NCBI GenBank assembly: GCA_038030265.1
Contig: CM075942.1
Coordinates: forward strand, 43,614,751 to 43,678,750
Reading direction: 5' to 3'
Length of the DNA stretch: 64,000 bases
Source of the DNA: Corythucha ciliata
Taxonomy: Eukaryota; Arthropoda; Insecta; Hemiptera; Tingidae
The notes beneath the pieces were generated by a model. That model was given only the letters and a program-made list of their open reading frames with translations. It made no database searches and was not told the origin of the DNA. Below, one piece after another: positions 12,006 to 24,262 of the stretch. Numbering within the stretch: the first letter of the stretch is position 1; each line of letters opens with the position of its first letter. The position numbers were made by a program, and so were the translations under genes.

Positions 12006-13465
12006 TCAGTTTGGCTTTTTCAAAAAGGTTATTTCACGGGCTATTGCTGGATAGAAGCAAAGCCAGCAATAGGACGTAATGCACCTGACATCTTATTTGA
12101 CCACCCCCAGAACAAGGGCGGGCTATGCGGCAGACGCGGGCTCAAAATAAAAAAATTACTTGAACCGATCGAGACGAAACCCGAGACCGTGGTGGAACTC
12201 AGCGTTAGTGTGATCTCCCTGAGCTTTGGGGTTCAGGAAGGCGAAGATGTCGCCGTTTTGATCTTATTGAATGGAAAAGCTCTGCGCAAATTTGGTTTTG
12301 AAAGGAACGAGGCCCGCGAAAGTGCCTCAGCGGATTTTGGCTTTGTGTCACCCTGACTCCACTCATGATATTGATGAACTTTAACGTTTATTAAGAGCAA
12401 TTTTTCATACTAAGCGTAGTTTGTGAGTTGTATGACAAATCTCTCGACAAAAATCCGAAGGAATCTCGGTATTTTGGCCCCTCTGATCGATAAATAAATT
12501 ACATTGTAACGAAAAATAGACGTTATCGGGACGGAAACCACTTTAAAGAAGGCCGATTCCCTGAACCTATAACGTAAAGGCCATCGAAACTGCCCATATA
12601 AAGTGAATCACGCTTTTTTCGTAGTCGATTAAACTAAAATAATAAATTATTACCTGCTTGCTAAATTAATAAATATCTTACCTGCAAGATGCGCAAATGA
12701 AGGAGAGATGACATCCGAGGCCGAAGACAATTATCCAAGAACTGCAGAAGCACTTCAGTTCCGTCACAAGCAATCAAGTACAGGTACAAGTAGTAGCAAT
12801 CAAGTACAAGTAAGAGGTCAAATCCAAGCCGGTCAAGAAGAAATTTCAGTAGGCGAGACAGTAAAAACGATGAGCTCACGGGAAGATAGCTAAAACGCAA
12901 GTGAGCTCCAATTGAGAAAGGGTCGCTCGAGTGCCGAGTAAAACCACAAAAACTCCACCTGAAAACCCCTAAAAGTGACCATGGGAGAATTAATCCCTTC
13001 AAATAACGGGCTAAACTCAACCTTTGACGTGGCGAAGGCTTCCACGTTCTTCCTTATTTTTTCTGCCCTTTGTAGCCCCACGGCAATGCCCTTTAGGAAA
13101 TACATCAACCTTTAATACCAAATGGAAACTTTACTTTGAATTATAATTAATAAGTCTCTCCTCACCATCAGTTTTGCTCTGTTAAGCGACGATGCCTTCC
13201 CGAATGAAGGCCAGGCCACCAAGTCTCACCACTTTTCTCCAACATTACTCCCCCAGCACCTTGTTTTTAACACTTTCCTTTCGTGGAAACACTTCCGCCG
13301 AGCATCTTTTCCAGAGGTTGTTATAGTTAAATATTTAGCTAAATATTTTAAATTATTTTTCCCCCGAGAGCTGATTTTTTCTGATCGAACCCCATTGTAG
13401 ATAGCTGATAACAATATCATTGGGACCAACCCCTAGGGGGGATCGAGCTGCTGACTCATCACTAA

Positions 13466-13957
13466 TCGGGAGGCCGACATCGGGGCCAAAGAGGTTATAT
13501 TTATGTGGACTGTTACTACCCCCCATACCATGCAATCCTATGCAAATCGTGATAAGGTAACCTTTGTGTAACCTATATCTACATTAAAAAAGTTGGCCCC
13601 GATTTCCGGAACTCCACTAATCTACCGTATTTCAAAATTAACTTGCTCTGCTGCTCTAGGGTGAGCAATCGGGAGCAAAGGACTACTGGTGACGTCAGTC
13701 CCCACCCCTCCTGTCCGATCGGCAGGGGGAAATCTGCGGCACCTGTAGTAAAGTTTAGTCACCTTGTTATGTTCCCAAGGTGACTAAACTGACTAAAGCT
13801 GACTGCTCGAGTTCCGGACATCGGGGCCAACTTTTTTTATGTAGGTATAGGTTACACAAGGGTTACCTTATCACGATTTGAATAGGATTGCATGGGATGG
13901 GGGTAGATAACAGTACACCTGAATATAACCTCTTTGGCCCCGTTGTCGGCCTCCCGA
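13466..13957. repeat. Long inverted repeat around a fragment of the CAAGGTGACTAAA element
   Basis: Arms of about 145 bases (13466-13614 and 13808-13957) are inverse, both with ATCGGGGCCAA and GGTTACCTTATCACG. The spacer 13628-13766 is the right half of the hAT-like MITE seen complete at 39106-39383, and 13962-14029 is an inverted left end of it. The region is thus a mosaic of one element and a foldback. Confidence 0.65.
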
Positions 13958-14980
13958 CTGCTCGTGACGTAGACGAAGGACAGTAATGGCCGAACATCTG
14001 CGACACCTATAGAAAGTTTAGTCACCTTGTTATGGTCCCATTGCGCTGCCGCTCAGTTGTGACTTGTGAGCTTGCAACGTAACTTGCAAGAGCTTGTTAC
14101 TTTCAGGTTAATTATTTGGATCGCCTGACTTTACCTTATTTCAATTTTCAACTCAACCCGCCTCCAGAAGATACTTTGTAGGGGTTCACTATGCAATCCG
14201 GGGGGAGGCGCCCGACAGGAGAAATAAACTGTGTGAAAGAATATCTATCATTCAATCTTTTCACGGCATCGGCCGCAGAGAGGCTTGGACTAACGTTGAA
14301 AATGGTCTTCCGCCTATTTGTAGTTTCAAAAATAGGGAAAGCCTTTGCTCCGTGGTGTAAAATATCTTTCGAGTGGAAGTGTATTTATTTAAGCGTAAAC
14401 CATTTATTCACTCACTTGTTTGCTTCTCAATGTTTTCTTCTATGAAAGCTCGTTATCCCCCTCTTCCGCCTGAAGTGCTTCAAAATCGTCGAAATACACA
14501 CCGGGCGCCCCCCGGAAAAACAGACCGTTTCGGAGGAGGTGCGCGGGGCTGGTGAAAAAATAGTGGTAAGGACAAAATAAAAATCCGTTTTAGAATCCTC
14601 TCCTCCGCAGTGGGTACGCCTTTGTTGGGCGAAGGGCGTCTCGAAGAAACCCCCGGAAAAGAGCGTAGAGCCCCGCCACAAACCCCAGGGGGCTGTGGGA
14701 AATACGTATAGTCCACGTAATTCAATAATTAAAATTATTGTTCGGTTTTCTATATGCCGCTTTTCTAGTCTGCTGTCATGCCTATTCAAAACGTTTACAA
14801 AATTACTGCTGTAAATCAACACAGAATCTACATTTTTTTCTTCCTCCTCTTGTTGTTTTGTACGAAGGGAAGAATAATTATTGCAATAATAGAGATATAT
14901 TCACGTCAGCCTTCACAGCTCAGCTATGTAATTTAGTTGTTGAGGGGTTAGTTGTTAGGGGTATTTTCGCACTAACAATA

Positions 14981-15362
14981 AGGGCCTCCGCACACGGGGG
15001 GCGCGTTGAAGCGCTGCTAATATAGCGGAGTATTAAATTGAATGAGGATGCGCACATGGAGCTACTTTGGAAGCGCTTCAAAAAAAAGTGGCGAACGCCG
15101 GGTACCACTTCTTCAATTTTAACCGCCGCACACGAGGCCACTTAATGGCGCTTCTAATTAATTGGCGTCACAGAGAAGCGGATTACGACCACTTCGTAGC
15201 GCTTCTTTTTCCCAGATGTTTGTGACTTGACAAAATAAATAGAATAACAAGTAAAGGAACTACCTATAGAAACAGTGGCAACACAAAGTAGTCAGGTTCA
15301 ACCACTCTGAAGCGCCACTCGGTGGTTCACACAACCACTTCGAGGGCCCCGTGTGCGATCGA
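14981..15362. repeat. Possible MITE with CCGCACACGGGG / CCCCGTGTGCG ends
   Basis: Left GGGCCTCCGCACACGGGG and right CGAGGGCCCCGTGTGCG are roughly inverse; the interior has several GAAGCGCTTC words and a second CCGCACACGAGG. Limits are uncertain. Confidence 0.4.
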
Positions 15363-15561
15363 AATCGCGTACTGAAAGAAAAAGCGATACATTATCCCGT
15401 TGACTTTCGTTCCCAACCTTCTTCCTAGCTCCGGTATTCGAGAATCGGATTCACATATTATCTATAGTGTGAAAGTGCCCCAAGGGAATCTAAGTACGGA
15501 ATATTTGTTATACACTACCCCACGTCCCCACCCATTACTTCTTTCCTCGAACAGACCTATA

Positions 15562-15699
15562 AAGCCGGCTCCACACATGCGTTATTTGCCAAATAACGAG
15601 CAAAATATTTTTCAATTTTCAGTTGGTCGGTTTCTAGGCAATGCTAGAAATTTATAAATATTTTTCTCGTTTTTGGCAAACACCGCATGTGTGGAGCCC
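15562..15699. repeat. MITE, AGCCGGCTCCACACATGCG family, copy 1
   Basis: 138-base inverted-repeat element; inner arms read TTTGCCAAATAACGAGC and its inverse. A near-complete second copy is at 38264-38399 and a diverged one at about 37022-37135. Confidence 0.75.
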
Positions 15700-17506
15700 A
15701 AGAGTAGTAGGGGAGCCCAAGAGGGGATTTCGGGATTTACTAAAGCGCTTCAGATTAACATACTGCGGATACCTTGTACCTAGTTGAGTTCCTCCACCAA
15801 ATATGAGCCCTATACATGTGGCCGCCCGTCAAGGATAAAGCGTCAGATTAGTAAAAAAAAATGATCATCAGACATTCTCGAGCGCGTCAGATTAAGGAAG
15901 TGGGAATTAATTACGTGCTAAAAAGTCTATATTTCACTAATATGACAATTTAAGAGTGACGCAAAGACGGAGGAGGCCTACAAACTTGTAAAAAAAAAAA
16001 AAAAACGTCATGGGACACATTTCTTTACCTCTTATAGCGATGATTTGGCCAACGTCTTCCCTTCCTTAAAAGGATGTTTGCCACCCTGTATCGTTGCGAA
16101 CTCTTTGAATCCTGGAAGTACGCATCAGAAGGAAAAAGTTCAAGACCGTGAAATGTTGGGATATGTGGTGCTACTTTCTGAGCAAGAACAGTGTGAACCT
16201 CAGTATAGTAACTCAGCAGAGCTTCTAGCTTGTTCCCTGTTTTTTGCACCTGCTTTAAAGGCTGTGCTGCGTAGGTAGTTCCAGGGGGGGGGGACAGCAG
16301 AATCCCCCCCCCCCGAGCTTGGAAAATCTCTCAAAACATAGGGGAGGGGAGTGGCGGGCAGGTTTTGGGGTTGAACTTGTGGGGAGAACGAGTCGAATTC
16401 CCCCCCCCCCTCTGAGAGAGGTCTCGGATCTGCCCTTGCTATGCAGAACCTTCACAATCTTCGGATGGGTGTTGAAACAGAGAAATACCAGTACCGCTGT
16501 AATTTTAAGAATCGATGGTAAATTTAAGATCACGGCTCTTCAAATAGCTTAATAACGTTACCTAATGAGAGTTTCTAAACGTATCCGGCATTTTAGGGAG
16601 CCAGATTTAGAAATTATTACTTTATTGACATTTTTCAATGGTTAAATTTAAAACGTTTTTAATACGATTATAAAATTGTGCATCCTTTTCTATATGCATT
16701 TCAATGAGGTTCCGTATCTTAGTACACGTCTGTTGGAAAACGTGGAAAAGTGCGCATGACGGTGATAGAGTTTGGGGGGGGGGGGTATTCTAACTAGGAT
16801 TCAAATGCCCCCTTGGAAAAGCCAAATCCTTGCTCAAATTATTTCTGAATTAGTCATGCATAAATATTTCGATTCTTTCGTTAGAAATTCAATATTGCAC
16901 ATAAAGGAGTTTTACATGAAGCCCGATGACGACAATTTTTGACTGGAGACACTTATATACGCTAGTCGCGAGCGAGAAATAGGCCGGAAACGTATGAAAT
17001 ATTGTAATTATTGGAAATCAGCTCGAATCACGGCCGCCATATTGGTTTTATGGATCGGCTCTGAACCACAAATTACGCCCTCATATGTGAGAGACACGTT
17101 CATGAAAAAATCTTGCGCAAATCGGGGATCCTCAGCCCTTGAAAGGGAGTTGAACACGGGGCATAGAATACATTTGTAGCTCCACCAGCTAGGGGGCGAT
17201 TTGGGGTTTGAGGCGAAATTTCAGCTGTAGACACCCTAGGACAAGGGTGGAATGCAATGGACTTGAAAGAGATGCCCTTAGTATCCAAATTCGGCGAGCA
17301 CGGAAAATCATTTTTTATGTAAAGATGCGTAAAAGAAGCTGCTGCATGATCCACGTGCGGGATTAATTGATCGCTCCAATGGTTGTTTTCGAACTCAGAG
17401 CTGTCTAATGTAGTCCTTAACAGCGCTTCAACCCGGAAAGAGTTTGAAAAAAGCGCTGAAACGGCGGACGGCTATCTCGAATAACAACCGTCCTATGCGA
17501 TGTCGC

Positions 17507-17875
17507 GATTGATTCGGAAAGAGAACAAAATCCTGTTCCTGAAACCACCATGAAAATAAAAAAATGTCGCTTGCGCGTGGCTATTTCAGCCATGTGAACA
17601 TATAAGAAAATAGTTTTTTCAAATACCTGAAAAATTTCACATCAGTATCAATCAGCTACTAGTGAACGCATCGACGGGCAAAGTTGTGGAAAACTACCCC
17701 GTTCTGTGTACTTTCGAACGGTGTCCTGACAGTTGAAGTTTGCAACCCTCCGACTTAAGCAATCAAGTTTAAATGCAAAAAAATGCAAACTTGCTTTGTT
17801 AGAACAAGCCGAATAGGTCAGGCTAAATGTCCTTTCCTTGGGGTATTGCGTTCCTACGAGCATGCTCCTCTCAAT
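17507..17875. repeat. Left arm of a 4.4-kb inverted-repeat structure
   Basis: Matches the reverse complement of 21638-21985 over about 340 bases with scattered differences: AAATCCTGTTCCTG, CGCGTGGCTATTTCAGCCAT, AACTACCCCGTTCTGTGTAC and GGACACCGTTCGAAAG-type words occur in inverse order. The pair may be the long ends of an old DNA transposon. Confidence 0.7.
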
Positions 17876-18343
17876 GCCTAAAGTAAGGATTCAATTGAAA
17901 ACGAGGTTTTTAATGTATGGAATGTGAATTGAGATGGTGGATGGACAGCGTTAGGGTGAAAATTATGGACTTGGACATTTCACCTTATGAGATTCAGCCG
18001 GTACCCTCATATCTCATTCCGTACACTCATATCTCTCATTCACGGAATTCATTGTACATAGTTTGTCCCTCCAACTTGTATGAGATCCAGGGGCGAAGCG
18101 TCCATGTAAGCAGTGTAAGCATTGCTTACAGTTGCAAACCAGACACTTAATATTTTTGGCATTCTCTTTAAAAGCGTGTATTAAATATAAATTAATAGAT
18201 CAGTGGTTATGGCTGTAATTGACAAAAACTATTATTATTATGGGGTAGTTTTTGTCAATAGCAATTAGCGAACAAATATCGCCTCATTCATTTATTCAGA
18301 AGAGCGTGCGGTCTTCACTGCTCTTCAGTAACTCCAGCCCTAA

Positions 18344-19605
18344 GGCCCCTTTCAGACGGGTGCACGTGAGCACGCTCACGAGAGCTGGAGCGGTTAACTT
18401 TACACAAGATATAATGGGGGCTCAGCGGCTCTCCCCTACGACCGCCAGCGGTTGGGTTTACAAAGAAGTCTATGGAGCCATTCACACGAGCTCAAGCCTG
18501 AGCTCGCTCTTTCTGTTTTCACTTTTGCTTTCTTGAATTTTTCGCTGACGCTGACACGTGACACGTGGTGTAACAAGGAAGGACACAGTTTATTGAACAG
18601 TTGTGAGTGAAATATATCGAGGTCCGACATGGAAGTGTTTGATGTTGTTTCTTTGCAATTAAATAATATAAATAATCTTTGCAATTAAATAATATGCAGC
18701 AGCAGAAAAGGCAATCACTCTGTTTGCCTCCATTACCAGTGAGCTGAACTACACTCTACACTGCCACATTTTCTACATGAACAGCGGCTAGAGCACGGGT
18801 GGAAGTAATCGTAAAAAGGAGGGGCGTCTTGAGCGAGCTCATGAGCCGGACCCTTTCACACTGAGCCAGTTCAAGCGGCTCTCGTGAGCGCGCTCACGAG
18901 AGCTGGAGCGGTTAGCTTTACACAAGATACAATGGGGGCTTTCAGACGGAAGCTCTGAGAGCCGGCTCACCGGCTCACGAGCCGTACAGCGGCTCTCCCC
19001 TCCGACCGCCGGCGGTTGGGTTTACAAAGAAGTCTGTGGAGTCATTCACACGAGCTCAAACCTGAGCTCACTCTTTCTCTTTTCACTTTTGCTTTCTTGA
19101 ATTTGATAATTTTTTGGATTTTTTACTTATTGTTTATTGTTAGTATTAAGGAAAACTTTGTACTCATTAAATTTTGCCAAACTTACCTGAGTGTTATAGC
19201 GATCCTTTCCTCCACTGAAATGCACTTTCTCATATTTCGCTCACTCGGAAGAATACTGGTACAACTCAAAAAAGTTTTTCTGGCCATTCCAGTTTGGATT
19301 AATTTAATTTTATTTAATCCCAACTGTTTAGGTCAGAAAAACTTTTTTGAGTTGTACCTAGTATTCTTCCGAGTGAGCGATTTGTATCTATAAAATAGAC
19401 GTGGCGCTTCTAAAAGGCAATCGCTCTGTTTACTTCCATTACCAGTGAACTGAGCTACTCTCTACACTGTCATATGGCTGGAAGTAATCGTAAAAAGGAG
19501 GGGCGTCTTGAGCGAGCTCATGAGCCGAGCTTTTTCACACTGAGCCAGTTCAAGCGGCTCTCGTGAGCGCGCTCACGTGCACCCGTCTGAAATCTGAATG
19601 GGCCC
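18344..19605. repeat. Nested Harbinger-like element with internal tandem duplication
   Basis: Flanked by TAA (18341-18343, 19606-19608). Ends GGCCCCTTTCAGACGGGTGC and the inverse CACCCGTCTGAAA...GGGCCC. Inside, a block of about 210 bases (CTGGAGCGGTTAACTTTACA onwards, 18386-18535) repeats directly at about 18901-19105, and a right-hand block GAGCGAGCTCATGAGCCG occurs at 18834 and 19512. So two copies appear to be joined head to tail. Confidence 0.7.
19228..19382. repeat. Hairpin element inside the nested element
   Basis: TCGCTCACTCGGAAGAATAC and CAACTCAAAAAAGTTTTTCTG at the left return inverted at the right (to 19382). About 155 bases; present in only one of the two tandem halves of its host, so it arrived after the duplication. 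Confidence 0.75.
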
Positions 19606-20449
19606 TAAGAGCCTCCCAACAAAACGGTAGGCTTGTAAGCAATCCTAGAAACGAAGACAGGTTGGGGGGTTACCCGCTCCATAGCTTTCCCACCCTACCT
19701 GCCTTCCCGCAACCATCCATCACCCCGCGCTTCAAACCTCTCCTGTAAGCAACTTTGAAAACACATACACAAGTCCCGGAGAAAGCCGATAATGAGCGAG
19801 CCCGTTTACGAACTTTTCGAGTGGAAGAAACTATTACTGGCCTGCTGGTTTTCAATATTTTTCAATTCATTTTATTAATTTTGAACAATATTTAACACTT
19901 CGTGGAAAATTGTACCTTTTATTTCCTCGAAATTTAACAATGAGATAGTATTGCACTCATGGTTAGTCCGTACTTTACATTATTTTAGCAGAATGTCGGT
20001 CTGTCGATTTCTGATGTGAAAATACTCGACCGTTTTTGTTGAATAAATGTGAATTTTGACCCGAATTGTTGGGTCGGGTACAGTTTAGACCCCATATTGA
20101 TCGAATTTTGCTTCACTCGGTAGCGAAAAACGGTTGAATTAGACCGAAAATGATCAAATTCATCAGTTGGTTCTCGACAACCTATGTGAAGTCCCACGCT
20201 AATCTCGTGAAATCTGACGTCGAAATTAACTAATGATCTCTATGGGGATGAGTTTTATGTTATATGCAGCAAACAGATTAATGTACGGTACACTAATAGG
20301 CCCTCTTCTAGCCATACATGAGGGATGGGAGGGGGTTGCTTACACGTACAAATAAGACACGCTTCGCCACTGATGAGATCAATTTACAGTAACAACCTTA
20401 AGTTGAAATAACAACATAACATCATTTAAATAAGTGTTCAAAAAATTCC

Positions 20450-20662
20450 TCCCCCTTGTGGACACTCGGAAGTTCTTTTATGTAAAGCTCTGGTGGCTCG
20501 ACGAATTTTGGCGTGTCGTTGTCTGATCGATTCAGCACAGACCACGACTTTGTTGATCAGCTCCTCGCGTTTGCTGCGCTTGTGTTCGTATACCAGTGTC
20601 TTCATCCACCCCCAAAGACAGTAATCGAGGGACGTTAGATCAGGAGACCTCGCAGACCAGTT
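20450..20662 (-). pseudogene. Mariner-like transposase fragment
   Basis: Read on the minus strand it gives WSARSPDLTSLDYCLWGWMK, then TLVYEHKRSKREELINKVVV and IRQRHAKIRR. The PRSPDLxxLDxxLWG pattern is the C-terminal catalytic segment of mariner-like transposases common in insects. Upstream coding continues after an inserted element at about 21475-21610 (minus-strand ARITMRDAVDELL), with stops. It sits between the long inverted arms, so it may be the relic of that element's own transposase. Confidence 0.7.
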
Positions 20663-20673
20663 AATTGGTCCTC

Positions 20674-21470
20674 GTAGAGGTGAGGTGTGATTTCATTGTC
20701 GGTGATTTTGTCACTGTGACTACTCCGTCACTGTTGGCTCCGGTGACGACCACATTTAAATCACCGTTCCGACCCTCTAACGGTGACATTCCTCTTCACT
20801 TATATCGCCTCTTCATTCGTCAATTCTATCGCTTCACTGCGCTAGAGTCTCTTGAATTAAAATATTGGGTCCGTCACCTTGCCATCCTCGCAGGTCACCA
20901 CATAGCACTTTACAAGTTCCTCTATCGCCCCAATGAACTCAGTAGCATTCTCCCCAAGTCTATCCCTCGACTGTGGACTTTTCTTGGACTTATCGTTAGT
21001 ATTTAACCTTTAGTGTAGGTAATATAATTTTTATACACTTCGTTTTCCAAGATCTGTGCTCTGGTGATCTTGTATAATTTTACTTTTTTTAAAACACCTT
21101 CCTAGGTAAAATCGTGCATTGCAGTTTTTGAACCATGACTCACTTTCATGTTTGCATTTGAGGCTGTGGGTTTGACGTTCATAGGAGTTTTCCACGGAAA
21201 CTTCTTAGAAAAAGAATTTTGTTTATTTTTATAAACGATGCAAACGAAATTGATTTGCGAAATCGTGTCTCTTATCGCCCTATTAATAGGCTTTGTGGGA
21301 ATGAAATTCTCACAGATACCGGCGAGCCCGGTGACATTAGGCGTTTCCTCAAACGAACTGCTACAGTAGTCACTTAAGTGACAAAATCACTGGTTTTTGT
21401 CACAGTGACTGCACAGTCACTGGAGCTAGTTGTCACTGCGACCGACAAAAGCTGTCACGTCACATCTCTA
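20674..21470. repeat. Inverted-end insertion within the transposase relic
   Basis: Left GAGGTGTGATTTCATTGTCG and right TGTCACGTCACATCTC are approximately inverse, as are TTGTCACTGTGACTACTCCG and GTGACTGCACAGTCACTGGAG. The flanking transposase fragments on both sides support insertion. Interior is non-coding. Confidence 0.55.
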
Positions 21471-21637
21471 CTCCTCGCCCACAATCTGCTGAGCTGAACT
21501 GATTCTGATGAGATGGAACGGCCAAGTCCCCGTTCAAATCCTAACGTAGCAGTTCATCCACGGCGTCTCTCATGGTGATCCTCGCGTAGTGAATTGCATT
21601 CTTAATTTTACTTCAGGCATTGAGGGGAGCAAGCTCG

Positions 21638-21985
21638 GAGGAACACAATAGCTTAAGGAAAGGACATTTAACCTGAACTATTCGGTTTGTTTTATCAAAG
21701 CAAGTTACATTTTTTTGCAATGAAACTTGATTGATAAAGTCTGATGGTTGCAAACTTCAACCATCAGGACACCGTTCGAAAGTACACAGAACGGGGTAGT
21801 TTTCCACAACTTTACCCGTTGATGCGTGCAAAAGCAGCTGATTGATACTGATGTGAAATTTATCAGGTATTCGAAAAAAAATACTTTTTTCACTTTTCAC
21901 ATGGCTGAAATATCCACGCGCAAGCCACATTTTTTTATTTCCACGGTGGTTTTAGGAACAGGATTTAGTCCTTTTTCAGAATCCA
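21638..21985. repeat. Right arm of the 4.4-kb inverted-repeat structure
   Basis: Inverse partner of 17507-17875. Beyond it the sequence continues to CATTCCTCCTGAATCACCCTG near 22190, resembling transposon subterminal DNA, but no matching left outer end was found. Confidence 0.7.
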
Positions 21986-22336
21986 CCGTAATTTTTTGTC
22001 TAACCACCTACGGTGAGCCGTGAACACGACAATTACCGTAAAAAGTAATGCAACTAGAAAAAAACAGGAAAATGCTCATATTTCGTAACCAAAGCATTTT
22101 CGGCTATGCGTCTATATGACGTTTTTTGTGCGTCCAGGTACGCACTATCACCTTTGCAAGTTTGTCACATTCCTCCTGAATCACCCTGTATGTGTTGAAT
22201 AATTAATTTTTTTTAAAATTGTGCTTTTTTCTCTCATATCATTTGAATAATGTTATCATTATTCAACTTAAGGAACCTTTAAAGACGAGTAGACGCCATG
22301 ATCGTTCTTATCAGTTTAATAAGAATGGTTGGGGGA

Positions 22337-22565
22337 CAAGGTGACTAAACTTCTATAGGTGCCGCAGATCTTCGGCCATTACTGTACTTCACCTACGTCA
22401 TGAGCAGTCCCAACCGCCTTTGCGCTGGAACCGGTACATTATTAATTGTTATTGGGTTGTGATTTTTGAGAAATGATAAACTTCAATTTCAAAATTAACT
22501 TGCTCTGCTGCTCTAGGGTGAACAATCGGGAGCAAAGGACTGCTGGTGACGTCAGTCTCCACTCC
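22337..22565. repeat. Truncated copy of the CAAGGTGACTAAA hAT-like MITE
   Basis: Starts CAAGGTGACTAAACTTCTAT and matches 39106-39340 closely, including GTACATTATTAATTGTTATT. It stops at 22565, where another inverted-repeat element begins, and its right end is missing. Confidence 0.8.
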
Positions 22566-22566
22566 T

Positions 22567-22836
22567 AAGTTGGAACGATATCAATCAATTATGAATGACA
22601 TTTAGTCCGTGGTATAAAAAGTCAAAATCATAAAATCGTGTTTCTTTTTACCGCAGGCCCCTTTTTTGGCACCAACTGAGGGGGAACAAAATGATGAAAA
22701 TGAAAAATGAAACAGAGTCGGTTTGGTTGCCTATACGATATGGGAAGGTGTACTCTTGTTAGAGGAGTTATTTGCAATTAAAATCGTTATCCCGGCCTAA
22801 ATTTCATTCATAATTGATTGATATCGTTCTAACTTA
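22567..22836. repeat. MITE, AACGATATCAATCAATTATG termini
   Basis: Left AAGTTGGAACGATATCAATC and right GATTGATATCGTTCTAACTT are inverse over about 33 bases; 270 bases. It abuts and truncates the hAT-like MITE. Confidence 0.8.
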
Positions 22837-22944
22837 TGAGGTTTGACTCGATTGTCGCATGAATGAAATGCACTTTTCCCGACAGGCTGCTGTCGGAACA
22901 AAACTTTTTTCAGATTACGTTAATTTTCAGATCAGTTACATTAG

Positions 22945-23040
22945 GTTAAATGGTATGTCACTATTTCACCATTGCGGAATGCGGAGAGTCTGGGTTCAAA
23001 TACGAAAGAATTTTTTTATTTTTTTTTTTTTTTTCCTCCC
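22945..23040 (+). repeat. Possible tRNA-derived SINE head
   Basis: TTAGGTTAAATGGT resembles a tRNA A box and GGGTTCAAATAC, 40 bases on, a B box; a T-rich tail follows. The cloverleaf itself does not fold convincingly, so it is more likely a tRNA-derived retroposon than a tRNA gene. Confidence 0.35.
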
Positions 23041-23944
23041 TTTTTGGCCCACCTCAGGTTTTTTTACTCAAGATTTATTAGGCTGTAGGCAAATCAAATA
23101 AAAGAGACGACTCAAAATACAATGCCAATGAAATTTTTTGGTAATTGGGTGGCAATTGGGTGGTAGTTGGGTGGGGAAGGCATAGCGTTAATTTAATAGC
23201 TCCCCTCCGCTAAGAACTCCCCTGCCATATCAACGGATTTGGTTCTCTAGGGTCTCATTTGAAAGCGCGTTCAATTTTCATTACTCGAGTTAATTTTGGG
23301 GGCAATTGCAGCAACAGCCGTGCCGTAGCGAATTTCCAACTAATTCAAACCCCTCTTTCACACCGTTCCCGTGGAGCGATTCATCTGGATCACGAACTCG
23401 TCCGAGATATTCACGCTATTGATTTTTAGACCAAATTTGGTTGCCCTGAGTAGAAAATTGCGACCGTGATCGTGCTAACAAAAAAGGGCCATAAATATAT
23501 AAATATATATCGTTTTTCGATGGTAAAAGGTTGTAACCCTCGATTCAAATAACATAGCAAATTGAACCGACCTCGGATTCGGGTTCTAGGGGTTCTGAAA
23601 CGTGAAAAAAAAGTATTGCAACCCATATGTGCGACCATCAGGGCGAGACCAATAGTGCATTTTTTGAATGAAATGCTCTAATAATGAAATTTTGGGTGGT
23701 TCGGTAAGTACCTATGTAGGTACTGTTACATACGACTGCAATTTTTTCGGGTTTATGCCTGTAACTCGAAAACAGTGCGTTCTACGGACAAATCTCCCAG
23801 TATAAAATTCAAGAGCGATAAATTTCCACCAAAATTCACTGTTCAAACATATTTTTCGGTCTAATGGGACCGAGATGTGGACCTTTGCTATCAGGCTTCT
23901 ATCTCAAAATGTGAAGATTCGTGTGTTTGGCCCATAATATCTTG

Positions 23945-24130
23945 AGTGTTGAATCGATACTAGTAAATAGAGTAAACTATCAATACTTTTCAATCAATAC
24001 CCAGTAGTTTTGGTATCGATACTTTTTTCAGTACTTTTACTCGATACTGCAAATAAGTACTTCAGGTATCGATACTTATTATTCGATACTGAGTATAATT
24101 TGATACTTTTGATCAATACTGAGTATTTTT
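23945..24130. repeat. Degenerate tandem repeat of ATCGATACTTTT
   Basis: Around fifteen imperfect copies of a 10-20-base unit based on GATACTTTT and CAATACTGAGTA. No coding sense. Enclosed by inverse AGTGCATTT...ATTGGTCTC words at 23643 and 24165. Confidence 0.7.
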
Positions 24131-24262
24131 AGTGCATTTCATTCTTAAAATGCACTATTGGTCTCGTCGTGATAGTGGCAAACACGGGTCATATCATGTT
24201 TTTTTCATGTTTCAGAACCTCTAGAACACGATTTCAGTGGTCTCCGGAATTCATGTACATAT

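Larger units (their letters stand above)
18088..20372. mobile_element. hAT-like non-autonomous element with perfect 8-bp target duplication
   Basis: Flanked by ATGAGATC on both sides (18080-18087 and 20373-20380). Ends are CAGGGGCGAAGCGT and, inverted, CAGTGGCGAAGCGT. An 8-base duplication and CAG-type ends are characteristic of the hAT superfamily. More than half of the 2285 bases is a nested element (18344-19605). The rest has no recognisable transposase. Confidence 0.85.

Noticed and set aside
12000..12356. 118-codon open frame beside the tandem array
   Set aside because: No recognisable domain, start lies in repeat sequence, no splice or promoter support.
14427..14822. 131-codon minus-strand frame
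   Set aside because: No domain and no support; another minus frame is equally open over the same bases.
22945..23015. tRNA gene
   Set aside because: A and B boxes are suggestive but no acceptor-stem or anticodon-stem pairing is convincing.
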